The notes under the pieces are model-generated. The model ran no database searches. It was not told where the DNA came from and saw only the letters and a program-made list of their open reading frames with translations. 13,177 nucleotides of DNA from SG8-41 sp035620515 (GTDB lineage Bacteria; Pseudomonadota; Gammaproteobacteria; Burkholderiales; SG8-41): assembly GCA_035620515.1 (NCBI GenBank), contig DASPGR010000242.1, positions 1 to 13,177 of the forward strand, read 5' to 3'. Both the position numbers and the translations under genes were made by a program. Each line of letters opens with the position of its first letter. The first letter of the stretch is position 1. Positions 1 through 6,966 of this stretch are shown here, piece after piece.

Positions 1-1
1 C

Positions 2-190
2 GCGCAGCGCGAGTTCCGCAGCGCCGATCGCGACGGGGACGGCTATCTCTCGCGCCCGGAAGTTGCCGGTCGCTTCCCGTTGATCGAGCGGGAATTCGAG
101 CGTGTTGACGCCGATGGCGACGGGAAAATCTCGCCGCAGGAATTCATGCGGTTGCGCCGCTTCCAGGCGCGACAGCCGCTGCAGAAGTGA
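2..190 (+). CDS. EF-hand protein, C-terminal part (5' end outside window)
   Basis: Only the last 62 codons lie in the window, ending at TGA 188-190. They encode two canonical EF-hand calcium loops. The first, at about 26-61, reads DRDGDGYLSRPE. The second, at about 107-142, reads DADGDGKISPQE. Both have acidic residues at loop positions 1, 3 and 5, Ser at 9 and Glu at 12, the standard Ca2+ ligand pattern. The paired arrangement is that of a functional EF-hand lobe, so calcium binding is likely. The missing N-terminus hides any signal peptide, so cellular location is unknown; many proteobacterial EF-hand proteins of this kind are periplasmic. The next gene starts 31 bp downstream on the same strand and also carries an EF-hand, so the two are probably co-transcribed and functionally linked (inference). 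The tail is rich in Arg and Gln. Confidence 0.85.
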   Translation, partial: AQREFRSADRDGDGYLSRPEVAGRFPLIEREFERVDADGDGKISPQEFMRLRRFQARQPLQK

Positions 191-221
191 TCGTGACCCC
201 GTCACTTGATAAACTGGCTGA

Positions 222-1499
222 ATGGCCGAACCGATCACCCAGCAGAGGATCAAGCAGCATGGGCTGCCTGCCAAGACCATGCTGCTCGAGTTCCGGGTCG
301 AGTCCATACTCGGTGCGGGCGGATTTGGTGTCACCTATCTTGCGCGCGACACCAACCTCGAGAAGAACGTCGCGATCAAGGAGTACCTGCCTGTAGATGT
401 TGCGCTCAGGGCGCTCGATGGCAGCGTGGTGCCGGTCAACACCGACACGGCGTTTACCTACAAAAGCGGTCTGGATCAGTTCCTCTCGGAAGCGAGAACT
501 CTCGCGCGCTTTACCCACCCCAACATCGTTCGCGTCAGCCGTTACTTCGAGCTGAACGGCACGGCCTACATGGTGATGAGCTACGAGGAGGGCACATCGC
601 TCAGCCGCTTCCTGCGCAAGAGCCCGCAACCGGGCGAGGATTTCCTGAAGGCCATGGTGGAGCCGCTCCTTGACGGGCTGCAGGAGGTGCACGCCGCGGG
701 TTTCCTGCATCGGGACATCAAGCCCAGCAACATCTTTCTGCGGACGGACCGCACGCCGGTGCTCCTGGATTTCGGGACCGCGCGCCTTGGCATACACGAT
801 GCCGTGCACGACGCCTACGCCATCCTGACCCCGGGCTATGCGCCGGTCGAGCTCTACGTCCGGACAGGACAACAGGGACCCTGGACCGATATCTACTCGA
901 TGGCAGCGGTCCTTTACCGGGCGATCGCAGGGGACAACCCCCCGGACGCGCTGACGCGGTTGAAGGTTGACGGCATCAGCAAGCGCCTTGCACGGCACAG
1001 GGAGCGCTACAGCGCACAGTTTCTCGCGGCCATCCAGTGGGGCCTTGCGCTGGAGGAGAGGCGCAGGCCGCAGAACGTGGAGCAGTGGCGAGGCGCGCTA
1101 CTTCGTGGCGCTGCGCCGCGGGCCGCGATGCAGAGCCCCACATCGGGCGAGGCGACGGAGCAAACCATCCCCGAGCCCGGCAACGAGCGGAAGTATCTCT
1201 GGATGGCGCTGGGCATCGTCGTGTTTTTCGTGGTCGTCGAGGGTGCCGACATCATCCGGCGCGGTGTCCAGCGTCTGCCAGTGCCGCCCGCCAAGGGCCT
1301 CCTTGCGCCGGTTCCGGGGCAGAGTGCGGCAGGGGTTGCGAGCCCGGCCGGGCTCGGGCCCGAGGAATTCGCGCAAGCGGTGCCTCACCTCGCCAACAAG
1401 TTCAAGGTGATCGACACCAACGGCGATGGTCGCGTCTCCGTGAGCGAGCTTGAAGCCTACCGGCAACGGGAAAACAGCAAACCCGCGTCCTCCCCCTGA
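222..1499 (+). CDS. Hanks-type Ser/Thr protein kinase with transmembrane segment and C-terminal EF-hand
   Basis: This 425-residue protein phosphorylates protein Ser/Thr residues using ATP. The kinase domain spans about 23-295: Gly-rich loop GAGGFG (31-36), ATP-anchoring Lys in VAIKEYLP (K53), alpha-C Glu90, catalytic loop HRDIKPSN (163-170, D165), DFG (183-185) and an APE-like PGYAPVE. All catalytic residues are present, so it should be active. After a linker there is one hydrophobic span at about 325-340, then roughly 85 residues ending in a canonical EF-hand loop (398-409, DTNGDGRVSVSE). The expected topology puts the kinase in the cytoplasm and the EF-hand in the periplasm, where PASTA-type sensor domains sit in other receptor kinases. 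This suggests calcium sensing but is inference. The ATG at 222 fits the kinase N-terminus, though no strong Shine-Dalgarno precedes it. It lies 31 bp after another EF-hand gene and converges with the methyltransferase. A paralogous kinase lies at 6967-8400. Confidence 0.92.
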   Translation: MAEPITQQRIKQHGLPAKTMLLEFRVESILGAGGFGVTYLARDTNLEKNVAIKEYLPVDVALRALDGSVVPVNTDTAFTYKSGLDQFLSEARTLARFTHPNIVRVSRYFELNGTAYMVMSYEEGTSLSRFLRKSPQPGEDFLKAMVEPLLDGLQEVHAAGFLHRDIKPSNIFLRTDRTPVLLDFGTARLGIHDAVHDAYAILTPGYAPVELYVRTGQQGPWTDIYSMAAVLYRAIAGDNPPDALTRLKVDGISKRLARHRERYSAQFLAAIQWGLALEERRRPQNVEQWRGALLRGAAPRAAMQSPTSGEATEQTIPEPGNERKYLWMALGIVVFFVVVEGADIIRRGVQRLPVPPAKGLLAPVPGQSAAGVASPAGLGPEEFAQAVPHLANKFKVIDTNGDGRVSVSELEAYRQRENSKPASSP

Positions 1500-1544
1500 G
1501 GGTCGCGAATTTTACGGTGGACTGAGAGTTCCGGCGGATTGGCA

Positions 1545-2441
1545 TCAAGTCCCGGGAACCTCCCCGCGCACGCACCAGGCCTTCGCCTTCAGGGTGAAGG
1601 CGCCGTCCTGGCGGTCGCCGAGAACTCGCTTGCGGAGCCGCGTTTCCAGTTGCAGCCGGCGATCCTCGGGTAACGACACGACGTAGGCGCCCCCGGGACC
1701 CGCGCCCTTGGTGAACGGGCCCCAGTAGTCGTCGAACGACGAAAAGGCCTGGTCGATGGTCAGCGGTTTTTCCTGCACCTTGACAAGCCCCGCCTTCTTC
1801 CAGAGATCGACGAGCTGGCCTTGGCGGGAAAGCTTCATGTGACGCTCGTCCTTGGGCTCGATCGCCGGGTCGAGGGCCACGGCCTCGTCCCAGAAGAACC
1901 TGAGCGACTGCATGCCTTGGTTGTAGTCCCAGACGCACGCGCTAACCACTCCTCCGGGCCGGGTGACGCGGCGCATGTCGGCAATCGCCTTGTTGTGGTC
2001 CGGAACGAAATTCATTACCAGAAGCGCCGCGGTAGTGTCGAACGAGGCGTCTTTGAACTTCATCGCCTGGGCGTCGCCCACCTCATACTGCGCGCGGGCC
2101 GACTTGGCGTTCTTCTGCGCGTAGGCGATGAAGCCCGCGGACGGGTCGATGCCGACGACCTGGCTGGAAGGCATGCTCGCCTCAACCGTGGATCCGAACG
2201 ACCCGGTTCCAGCGCCGACATCGAGGACGCGGTCGCCGTCCCTTATCCCCGCGAAGGCGATCAATTCCGGCGCGAGAAGCCGGCTCCACCGCCCCATGAA
2301 GCGCTCGTACCCCGCGCTTGCCGCAAACATCTTTGCCTCGGCCTCGCTTACCGTGGCGGCCTGGGCGACGTCGCCTTGGGCGAGGAACGCGGCGATTGCC
2401 GCGGATAGCAGCGACACGACGCCATTTGAATGCGATTCCAT
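1545..2441 (-). CDS. class I SAM-dependent methyltransferase with hydrophobic N-terminal extension
   Basis: This 298-residue protein has a Rossmann-fold methyltransferase core. SAM-binding motif I is VLDVGAGTG (72-80), the acidic residue after strand 2 is D99 in VVGIDPS, and VGDAQAM contains D123. The preceding GYERFMGRWSRLLAP block is typical of the UbiE/methyltransf_11-like group. The substrate cannot be told from sequence. The first 37 residues are unusual: a hydrophobic run (about 8-21) ends in AQGDVAQAA, resembling a signal peptide and cleavage site, but the n-region has no Lys or Arg. The start is well supported, because the mRNA carries AAAGGAGG at 2450-2457, 8 nt before the ATG. The extension is therefore probably translated. 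A shorter family-like start would be M38. The gene is divergent from a large regulator (112-bp gap), which may control it. It converges with kinase 1, with no clear terminator in the 45-bp gap. Confidence 0.85.
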   Translation of the reverse strand: MESHSNGVVSLLSAAIAAFLAQGDVAQAATVSEAEAKMFAASAGYERFMGRWSRLLAPELIAFAGIRDGDRVLDVGAGTGSFGSTVEASMPSSQVVGIDPSAGFIAYAQKNAKSARAQYEVGDAQAMKFKDASFDTTAALLVMNFVPDHNKAIADMRRVTRPGGVVSACVWDYNQGMQSLRFFWDEAVALDPAIEPKDERHMKLSRQGQLVDLWKKAGLVKVQEKPLTIDQAFSSFDDYWGPFTKGAGPGGAYVVSLPEDRRLQLETRLRKRVLGDRQDGAFTLKAKAWCVRGEVPGT

Positions 2442-2449
2442 TAGGTTTG

Positions 2450-2457
2450 CCTCCTTT
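2450..2457 (-). promoter_or_regulatory. strong Shine-Dalgarno of the methyltransferase
   Basis: Read on the minus strand this is AAAGGAGG, 8 nt before the ATG at 2441. It is among the best ribosome binding sites in the window and it fixes the start upstream of the hydrophobic N-terminal segment rather than at the internal Met38. Confidence 0.75.
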
Positions 2458-2553
2458 AATCGATCTCGAGCACGCCTTCGCTCGCGGCAAGGAAACTAGC
2501 AGGGAGGTGCCCGCCGAGTCATAACCGAGAAACGGGAATTCCATGGGAGTAAT

Positions 2554-5361
2554 GTGGTAACCTTCGGCCGCGAAATAGTCATGCTCGATCAGGCGATTAG
2601 CTTCGGCCCGTTCCGCCTGGATCCGCGCGGCGGTCTGACGCGGGGCAAGCGGAATCTCCGGCTCACCCCCAAGGCGTTTGCCCTGCTTTGCTTGCTCGCC
2701 GGGCAGCGGGGACGCGTGGTGACCAAGGACGAGCTGTTCGACGTGCTCTGGCCGCGTGCCGCGGTCGGCGATGCGGCTCTCGTCACCTGCATCCAGGAAC
2801 TGCGCCAGGCGCTTCGGGACGATGCGCGGCGTCCACGCTACATCGAAACACTCCACCGGCGCGGTTACCGGTTCATGGCTCCGGTCACGGAAATCGCCAG
2901 GTCAACGGGATCATCTGCGGTGCCGGCCGGAATTTCGGCCGATCACCTGAAGCTGGTTGGCCGGACGGCCGAACTGGAGGAACTCCAGCAGCTCTATGGC
3001 CGGGCGCTCTCCGGTCGCCGGCAAATCGTTTTCGTGATGGGAGAGCCGGGCATCGGCAAGACCGCGCTCGTGAGCGCGTTGATCGCGAGTCTGGATCGCA
3101 ATGCGGTCAGGGTCGCGCAAGGACAGTGCCTGGACCATCACGGCGCGGGTGAGCCCTACATGCCCCTGATCGAGGCCTTGACACGTCTTGCCGCTTCAGC
3201 CGACGGCACCAGGACAAAGAGCGTCTTCGCGACCCACGCGCCAAGCTGGCTCGCGCAGATGCCTTCGCTCTGGACGCGCTCCGAGCGCGCGGCACTGGAG
3301 ATCCGCGGTCGTGCCACGAGCGAGCGAATGTTGCGCGAGCTGACCCAGGCCATCGACGCGATCGCCGCGGATGCGCCGCTGGTGTTGCTGCTCGAAGACA
3401 TCCACTGGAGCGACTCGTCAACGCTTGATTGGCTCGCGCATGTGGCGCGCCGTCCCGAGCCGGCGAGGCTGATGGTATTGGCAACCGTCCGGCCCGCAGA
3501 CCTGACGGCAATCGCCGCCCGGGTCGGCGACATCATCACGGAGCTGACACTGCACGCGCAGGCCCGCGAAGTCACATTGGAGCCATTGAAGCTCGATGCG
3601 ATCGAAAATTTTCTTGCTGCCCGATTCGGCGGCACGGACCGGACCGCGCAGCCTCCCGAGATCGCGCGCCTGCTACTCGAGCGGAGCGGCGGTAATCCCC
3701 TTTTCATGGTGAGCATCGTCAATCAGTTGAGCATTCAGGGCGACATGGCTCCCACGCTGGAAGCGTTCAAATCGGTTCCTGACGATGTGCGCCGCTTCAT
3801 TGACCAGCAAATCGATGCGCTTAACCCGGACGACCGTGACTTGTTGACCGCCGCTAGCGTCGTTGGCCGCGATTTTGCGACCGCCGCAGCCGCTGCGGCG
3901 CTCGGGTGCGACGTTGAAGGGGTCGAAGAGGCTTGCGCCCGGATGGCCCGACAAGGCGTGTTCATCCTGAGATCAGGGTCAGGAACCTGGCCGGACGGTA
4001 CTCCTGTCGAGCGATATGCCTTCCGCCACGATCTTTATCGCGAGATGCTCTACGACCGCTTGCCGGCCTCGCGGCGAGCGCTGAATCACGCGCGAGTTGG
4101 ACTTCGACTCGAAAGCGCGTGGGCCGGGCGCCTGGACGCGATCGCGGCAGAATTGGCGGAGCATTTCAGCCGGGGCAACGAGCCGGCGCGTGCCATCCCG
4201 CATCATCAACGAGCCGCCCGCATAGCGTTGCGGCGAAGCGCCAACCGGGAGGCGATTGCCCATTTGCAGCTCGCCCTTGATGCGCTTGGAAGCATCGCGG
4301 ACGAAGCCGAGCGCAGCAAGATCGAAGTCGAGCTGCGGGTGGCGATGGGATCGGCGTTTATCGCGGTCCGCGGCTTCGGTGCGCCGGAGGTGCTGGAAAC
4401 CTATACGAGGGCGGAAGGACTGTGCGAGCGACTGGGTGAGCTTCCCGATCTCTTCCCCGCAATCTGGGGCCAATGGATGTTTCGCAACGGTCGCGGCGAA
4501 ACCGATGCTTGTCGGCGACTCGGTACGCGGTTGCTCGCATTGGCGGACAGGTTCGACGACGCGGGCCTGAAGATCCAGGCACATCACGCGATGTGGGCCA
4601 CGTCGTTCGTTCGTGGCGAACTGAGCGCGGCTCGCGCGCACACCAGGTCTGCACTCGCCCTCTTCGACCCGAAAGTCCATCGGGCAATGGCCTCTCAATA
4701 TGGCAATCACGATGCAGGCTGTTGCGCATGCAATTTCGCAGCGATGTCATTGGCCCTGGCCGGGAACGTCGAGGCTGCGCGCGCGGCAATCGACAAGTCC
4801 CTTGCAGCAGCCAGAAACCTCGATGACCCCTTTACGCTGGCGCTCACCCTGTACTTCACGTCGGCCGCCGGTCAGATCCTTGGCGATGTTGCCCTGGCGA
4901 CCGCCAATTCGGAATTGAGCATGCAAATTGCGACAGAGCATGACCTCGCGCAGCCCAAGGCGTGGAGCATGGGCGTCGCCGGCTGGTGCAGGGCGGCCAA
5001 TGGCGACGTGTCGCAAGGCTTGGCGATGGGAAGACAGGCGATTGCCGCCATGCAGGCGATTCAGTCGCGCCATTTCATGTCTTTTCTTCTGGGGCTGTTG
5101 GCGGACACCAATCTCAGAGCCGGGCATGAGGTCGACGCCATGAAAACCGTCGAGGATGCGGTCGCCATGGCCGACGCGACGGGAGAGCATTTCTATGATG
5201 CCGAGCTGCTCCGATTACGCGGGACATTGCTGGCACATCCATCGATCGGTAGAGCCCCGGAGGGCATGGCGGCGTTCCGCACTTCTATCGCGATCGCGAG
5301 AAAGCAAGGCGCCAAGACATTGGAACTGAGGGCGAGCGAAAGCCTGCGAACGTTACATTGA
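2554..5361 (+). CDS. winged-helix / AAA-type ATPase / helical-repeat transcriptional regulator
   Basis: This is a 935-residue regulator. An OmpR/CadC-type winged-helix DNA-binding domain occupies about 15-110 and runs from ISFGPFRLDP to the wing motif HRRGYRFMAPV. An AAA_16/STAND-like ATPase follows from about 130: Walker A GEPGIGKT (163-170) and Walker B LVLLLEDIHW (E281, D282). The C-terminal half (about 520-935) is Ala/Leu-rich and helical with TPR-like character, as in MalT-type regulators, but the DNA-binding domain is at the N-terminus. No cyclase or second HTH is seen. ATP binding and ligand or partner binding to the helical repeats probably drive a switch to active DNA binding (family inference). 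The GTG at 2554 has GGGAG only 4 nt upstream; ATG 2581 (M10) is an alternative that removes a rare ATA codon. It is divergent from the methyltransferase, its most likely target. No partner histidine kinase and no membrane span are seen. Confidence 0.88.
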   Translation: MVTFGREIVMLDQAISFGPFRLDPRGGLTRGKRNLRLTPKAFALLCLLAGQRGRVVTKDELFDVLWPRAAVGDAALVTCIQELRQALRDDARRPRYIETLHRRGYRFMAPVTEIARSTGSSAVPAGISADHLKLVGRTAELEELQQLYGRALSGRRQIVFVMGEPGIGKTALVSALIASLDRNAVRVAQGQCLDHHGAGEPYMPLIEALTRLAASADGTRTKSVFATHAPSWLAQMPSLWTRSERAALEIRGRATSERMLRELTQAIDAIAADAPLVLLLEDIHWSDSSTLDWLAHVARRPEPARLMVLATVRPADLTAIAARVGDIITELTLHAQAREVTLEPLKLDAIENFLAARFGGTDRTAQPPEIARLLLERSGGNPLFMVSIVNQLSIQGDMAPTLEAFKSVPDDVRRFIDQQIDALNPDDRDLLTAASVVGRDFATAAAAAALGCDVEGVEEACARMARQGVFILRSGSGTWPDGTPVERYAFRHDLYREMLYDRLPASRRALNHARVGLRLESAWAGRLDAIAAELAEHFSRGNEPARAIPHHQRAARIALRRSANREAIAHLQLALDALGSIADEAERSKIEVELRVAMGSAFIAVRGFGAPEVLETYTRAEGLCERLGELPDLFPAIWGQWMFRNGRGETDACRRLGTRLLALADRFDDAGLKIQAHHAMWATSFVRGELSAARAHTRSALALFDPKVHRAMASQYGNHDAGCCACNFAAMSLALAGNVEAARAAIDKSLAAARNLDDPFTLALTLYFTSAAGQILGDVALATANSELSMQIATEHDLAQPKAWSMGVAGWCRAANGDVSQGLAMGRQAIAAMQAIQSRHFMSFLLGLLADTNLRAGHEVDAMKTVEDAVAMADATGEHFYDAELLRLRGTLLAHPSIGRAPEGMAAFRTSIAIARKQGAKTLELRASESLRTLH

Positions 5362-5378
5362 ACTGAGGATCCATGGGG

Positions 5379-5391
5379 TTGAGCCGCTCAA
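5379..5391. repeat. small hairpin after the regulator stop
   Basis: TTGAG-ccg-CTCAA forms a 5-bp stem with a 3-nt loop, 18 nt after the regulator stop codon. A longer pairing is also possible between GGTTGAGCC (about 5378-5386) and GGCTCAATC about 20 nt further on, with one G-U pair. There is no T-tract, so a terminator role is only possible, not shown. Confidence 0.3.
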
Positions 5392-5511
5392 GCCGATGCG
5401 CCAATGGGGCTCAATCTATCGAAGGTCGAATCAGTAATTATGAGTGGTGGCGCGTCCGCATTTGGCTGCGGTTTCAACCGATCGACGCAACACATTATTT
5501 CCGTGTGCCCC

Positions 5512-5534
5512 AATGTCCGCCAAGAGCGGACATT
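5512..5534. repeat. perfect 9-bp palindrome in the convergent gap
   Basis: AATGTCCGC-caaga-GCGGACATT is a perfect 9-bp inverted repeat around a 5-nt loop. It lies in the 193-bp gene-free stretch between the regulator (plus, ending 5361) and the DUF1992 gene (minus, ending 5555). Its place between convergent genes suits a bidirectional RNA hairpin, yet neither flank has a T-run. It may instead be a dispersed palindromic repeat: similar TGTCCGC/GCGGACA palindromes are, from memory, common in intergenic DNA of some proteobacteria. The rest of the gap shows no convincing gene. Confidence 0.6.
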
Positions 5535-5554
5535 CTCAACTCGCAAGTCGCGCA

Positions 5555-5923
5555 TCAAGCGCGAGAGAGGCGCGCGGCAATGCGCTCGTAGTAGTCCGCC
5601 TCCACCTGCAGCTGTCCACGGCGCCGGCCAGCTGACGTCCGCGTGAGCAGGAAGTTGATGCGGGCGAGCAGGTGCTGTCGTTGCCCGTCCGTTTCGGCAG
5701 CCTGCAACAACTGCTCGAGGTCGCGAATTTCACGGTGGGCTGCGAGTTCCGGCGGAATGAAGCCCGCGTTCTTCAGCAGGCGATAGGCGACGCGCAGCTC
5801 CTCCGGAACGAGGCGGTCGTCGTCGAGCGCGAGGGGCGCGCCGCTCCCCGGCAGGTTGTCGAACTCGCCGCGCTGCTGGGCTTCGCGGATGCGGCGCTCG
5901 GCGATGGCATTGAAGCTCTGCAA
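5555..5923 (-). CDS. DUF1992 (DnaJ homologue subfamily C member 28, conserved domain) protein
   Basis: This 122-residue protein covers the whole DUF1992 domain. The N-terminal IAERRIREAQQRGEFDNLPG followed by a GAPL motif and then PEELRVAYRLLKNAGFIPPE is the family signature, shared with E. coli YhdN and the C-terminal region of animal DNAJC28. There is no J domain, signal peptide or membrane span, so it is a small, charged, helical cytoplasmic protein of unknown biochemical role. The start is unusual: a TGA stop lies only two codons before the TTG at 5921-5923, and no ATG or GTG fits the conserved N-terminus, so TTG is the only credible start. No clear Shine-Dalgarno is seen, which suggests weak translation. 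It is divergent from the heme sensor gene (89-bp gap) and convergent with the large regulator. The family assignment is firm; the function is not known. Confidence 0.88.
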   Translation of the reverse strand: MQSFNAIAERRIREAQQRGEFDNLPGSGAPLALDDDRLVPEELRVAYRLLKNAGFIPPELAAHREIRDLEQLLQAAETDGQRQHLLARINFLLTRTSAGRRRGQLQVEADYYERIAARLSRA

Positions 5924-5946
5924 GGGGCTTCACGCGCGGGTCTCAA

Positions 5947-5976
5947 TTCCCGTTACGCGCGAGCAGCCATTATACT
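5947..5976 (+). promoter_or_regulatory. candidate promoter for the heme-sensor gene
   Basis: A good -10 box, TATACT (5971-5976), lies about 36 nt before the ATG at 6013. The best -35 (TTCCCG, 5947-5952, 18-bp spacing) is weak. The -10 is framed by a short inverted repeat, AGCCA (5965-5969) and TGGCT (5976-5980), which could be an operator. A weak -35 with a good -10 would fit an activator-dependent promoter (inference). Confidence 0.4.
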
Positions 5977-6001
5977 GGCTCCGTTCGCAAACCCGGTCGG
6001 C

Positions 6002-6008
6002 AAGGAGG
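6002..6008 (+). promoter_or_regulatory. Shine-Dalgarno of the heme-sensor gene
   Basis: AAGGAGG sits 4 nt before ATG 6013 and matches the anti-Shine-Dalgarno core well. It decides the start of the HAMP protein. Confidence 0.65.
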
Positions 6009-6012
6009 CGCG

Positions 6013-6888
6013 ATGGGACTTCGGCTCAAGTTCAATATTGTGCTCGTGATCGTGTTCCTGCTTGGTCTCACCGTCACGGGCTACATCACGCACGACCTTC
6101 TTCAGCGCAACGCGCGCGATGAGGTCCTGCGCAGCGCCGGCGTCATGATGGAGGCGGCGCTCTCGATGCGCTCGTACACGGTGAGCCAGATCACGCCTCA
6201 CCTTTCCTACAAGCTCACCGAGGAGTTCCTGCCGCAGTCGGTGCCGGCCTATGCAGCGACCGAGATCATGAATTCGCTGCGCAAGAAGTATCCGGACTAC
6301 TGGTACAAGGAGGCGACGCTCAACCCGACCAACCCGCGCGACCGCGCTGTTGAGTGGGAGACGGACCTCGTCAACGCCTTTCGCAACCGGTCCGATCTGA
6401 AGGAGCTCTCCGGCGAGCGCGCCACGCCGACCGGCCGCTCGCTCTACCTCACGCGCCCGCTTACGATTCGGGACCCGGCCTGCCTCGCCTGCCACAGCGT
6501 GCCCTCGGCGGCGCCGGCGACGCTCGTCAAGCGCTACGGCGACCGCAACGGTTTCGGCTGGAAGCTGAACGAGGTGGTCGGCGCCCAGGTCGTATCGGTG
6601 CCGATGGATCTGCCGATCCGCAACGCCAACCGCGCCTTCGTCACGTTCATGACGTCACTCGGCGCCGTGTTCGTGATGCTCTTCATCATCCTGAACGTGA
6701 TGATGAGCGCGATGATCGTGCGTCCCATCACCCGGATGTCCCGGGCGGCGGACCAGATATCAACCGGCAACCTGGACATCCCCGAGTTCTCCGAATCGGG
6801 CCGGGATGAGGTCGCGCTGCTCGCAAGATCGTTCAACCGCATGCGCCGCAGCCTCGAGAAGGCGATCGAGCTTATCGACAGGAAGTGA
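6013..6888 (+). CDS. membrane-anchored c-type heme (Tll0287/DUF3365-like) sensor with HAMP domain
   Basis: This 291-residue protein has an N-terminal membrane span (about 7-25), a periplasmic domain (about 27-207), a second span (about 209-235) and a HAMP domain (about 236-288: RPITRMSRAADQISTGNLD, then ESGRDEVALLARSFNRM). The periplasmic part carries ACLACHSVP, a CxxCH heme c attachment motif (C157, C160, H161). With blocks such as PDYWYKEATLNPTNPRD this matches the DUF3365/Tll0287-like PAS-type heme domain. C157 and C160 are the only cysteines, so any distal heme ligand must be another residue (H63 or a Met, for example). The protein stops just after HAMP, with no kinase, cyclase or methyl-accepting domain. 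Output must therefore pass to a partner, most likely the Ser/Thr kinase starting 78 bp downstream. Redox or small-ligand sensing is inferred. The start is supported by AAGGAGG. Confidence 0.9.
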   Translation: MGLRLKFNIVLVIVFLLGLTVTGYITHDLLQRNARDEVLRSAGVMMEAALSMRSYTVSQITPHLSYKLTEEFLPQSVPAYAATEIMNSLRKKYPDYWYKEATLNPTNPRDRAVEWETDLVNAFRNRSDLKELSGERATPTGRSLYLTRPLTIRDPACLACHSVPSAAPATLVKRYGDRNGFGWKLNEVVGAQVVSVPMDLPIRNANRAFVTFMTSLGAVFVMLFIILNVMMSAMIVRPITRMSRAADQISTGNLDIPEFSESGRDEVALLARSFNRMRRSLEKAIELIDRK

Positions 6889-6908
6889 GGGCGCCGGCGT
6901 TTCCGGGC

Positions 6909-6937
6909 TTGACGGGCCGGCGCGCCCCCTGTTTACT
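6909..6937 (+). promoter_or_regulatory. candidate sigma70-type promoter for kinase 2
   Basis: TTGACG (6909-6914, 5 of 6 matches to the -35 consensus) is separated by 17 bp from TTTACT (6932-6937, 4 of 6 matches to the -10). Transcription would begin near 6943-6945, only a few bases before a possible TTG start at 6949, which favours the ATG at 6967. The kinase could thus be expressed both from the upstream heme-sensor promoter and from its own. Confidence 0.45.
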
Positions 6938-6966
6938 CTATCGAAGAATTGCGGAGCGAACTCGCC

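Noticed and set aside
144..998. 284-codon open frame on the minus strand opposite kinase 1
   Set aside because: It overlaps the catalytic core of a clear kinase, and its translation shows no recognisable domain.
1500..1544. Bidirectional terminator between kinase 1 and the methyltransferase
   Set aside because: I found no stem with a T-tract in these 45 bp on either strand.
5373..5646. Short overlapping plus-strand frames in the gap after the regulator
   Set aside because: No Shine-Dalgarno or conserved motif. They run through the palindrome and into the DUF1992 gene, so I treat the gap as non-coding.
6949..6966. TTG start for kinase 2
   Set aside because: It lies only a few bases from the likely transcription start of the candidate promoter. 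ATG 6967 is a better codon and has GGAG upstream.
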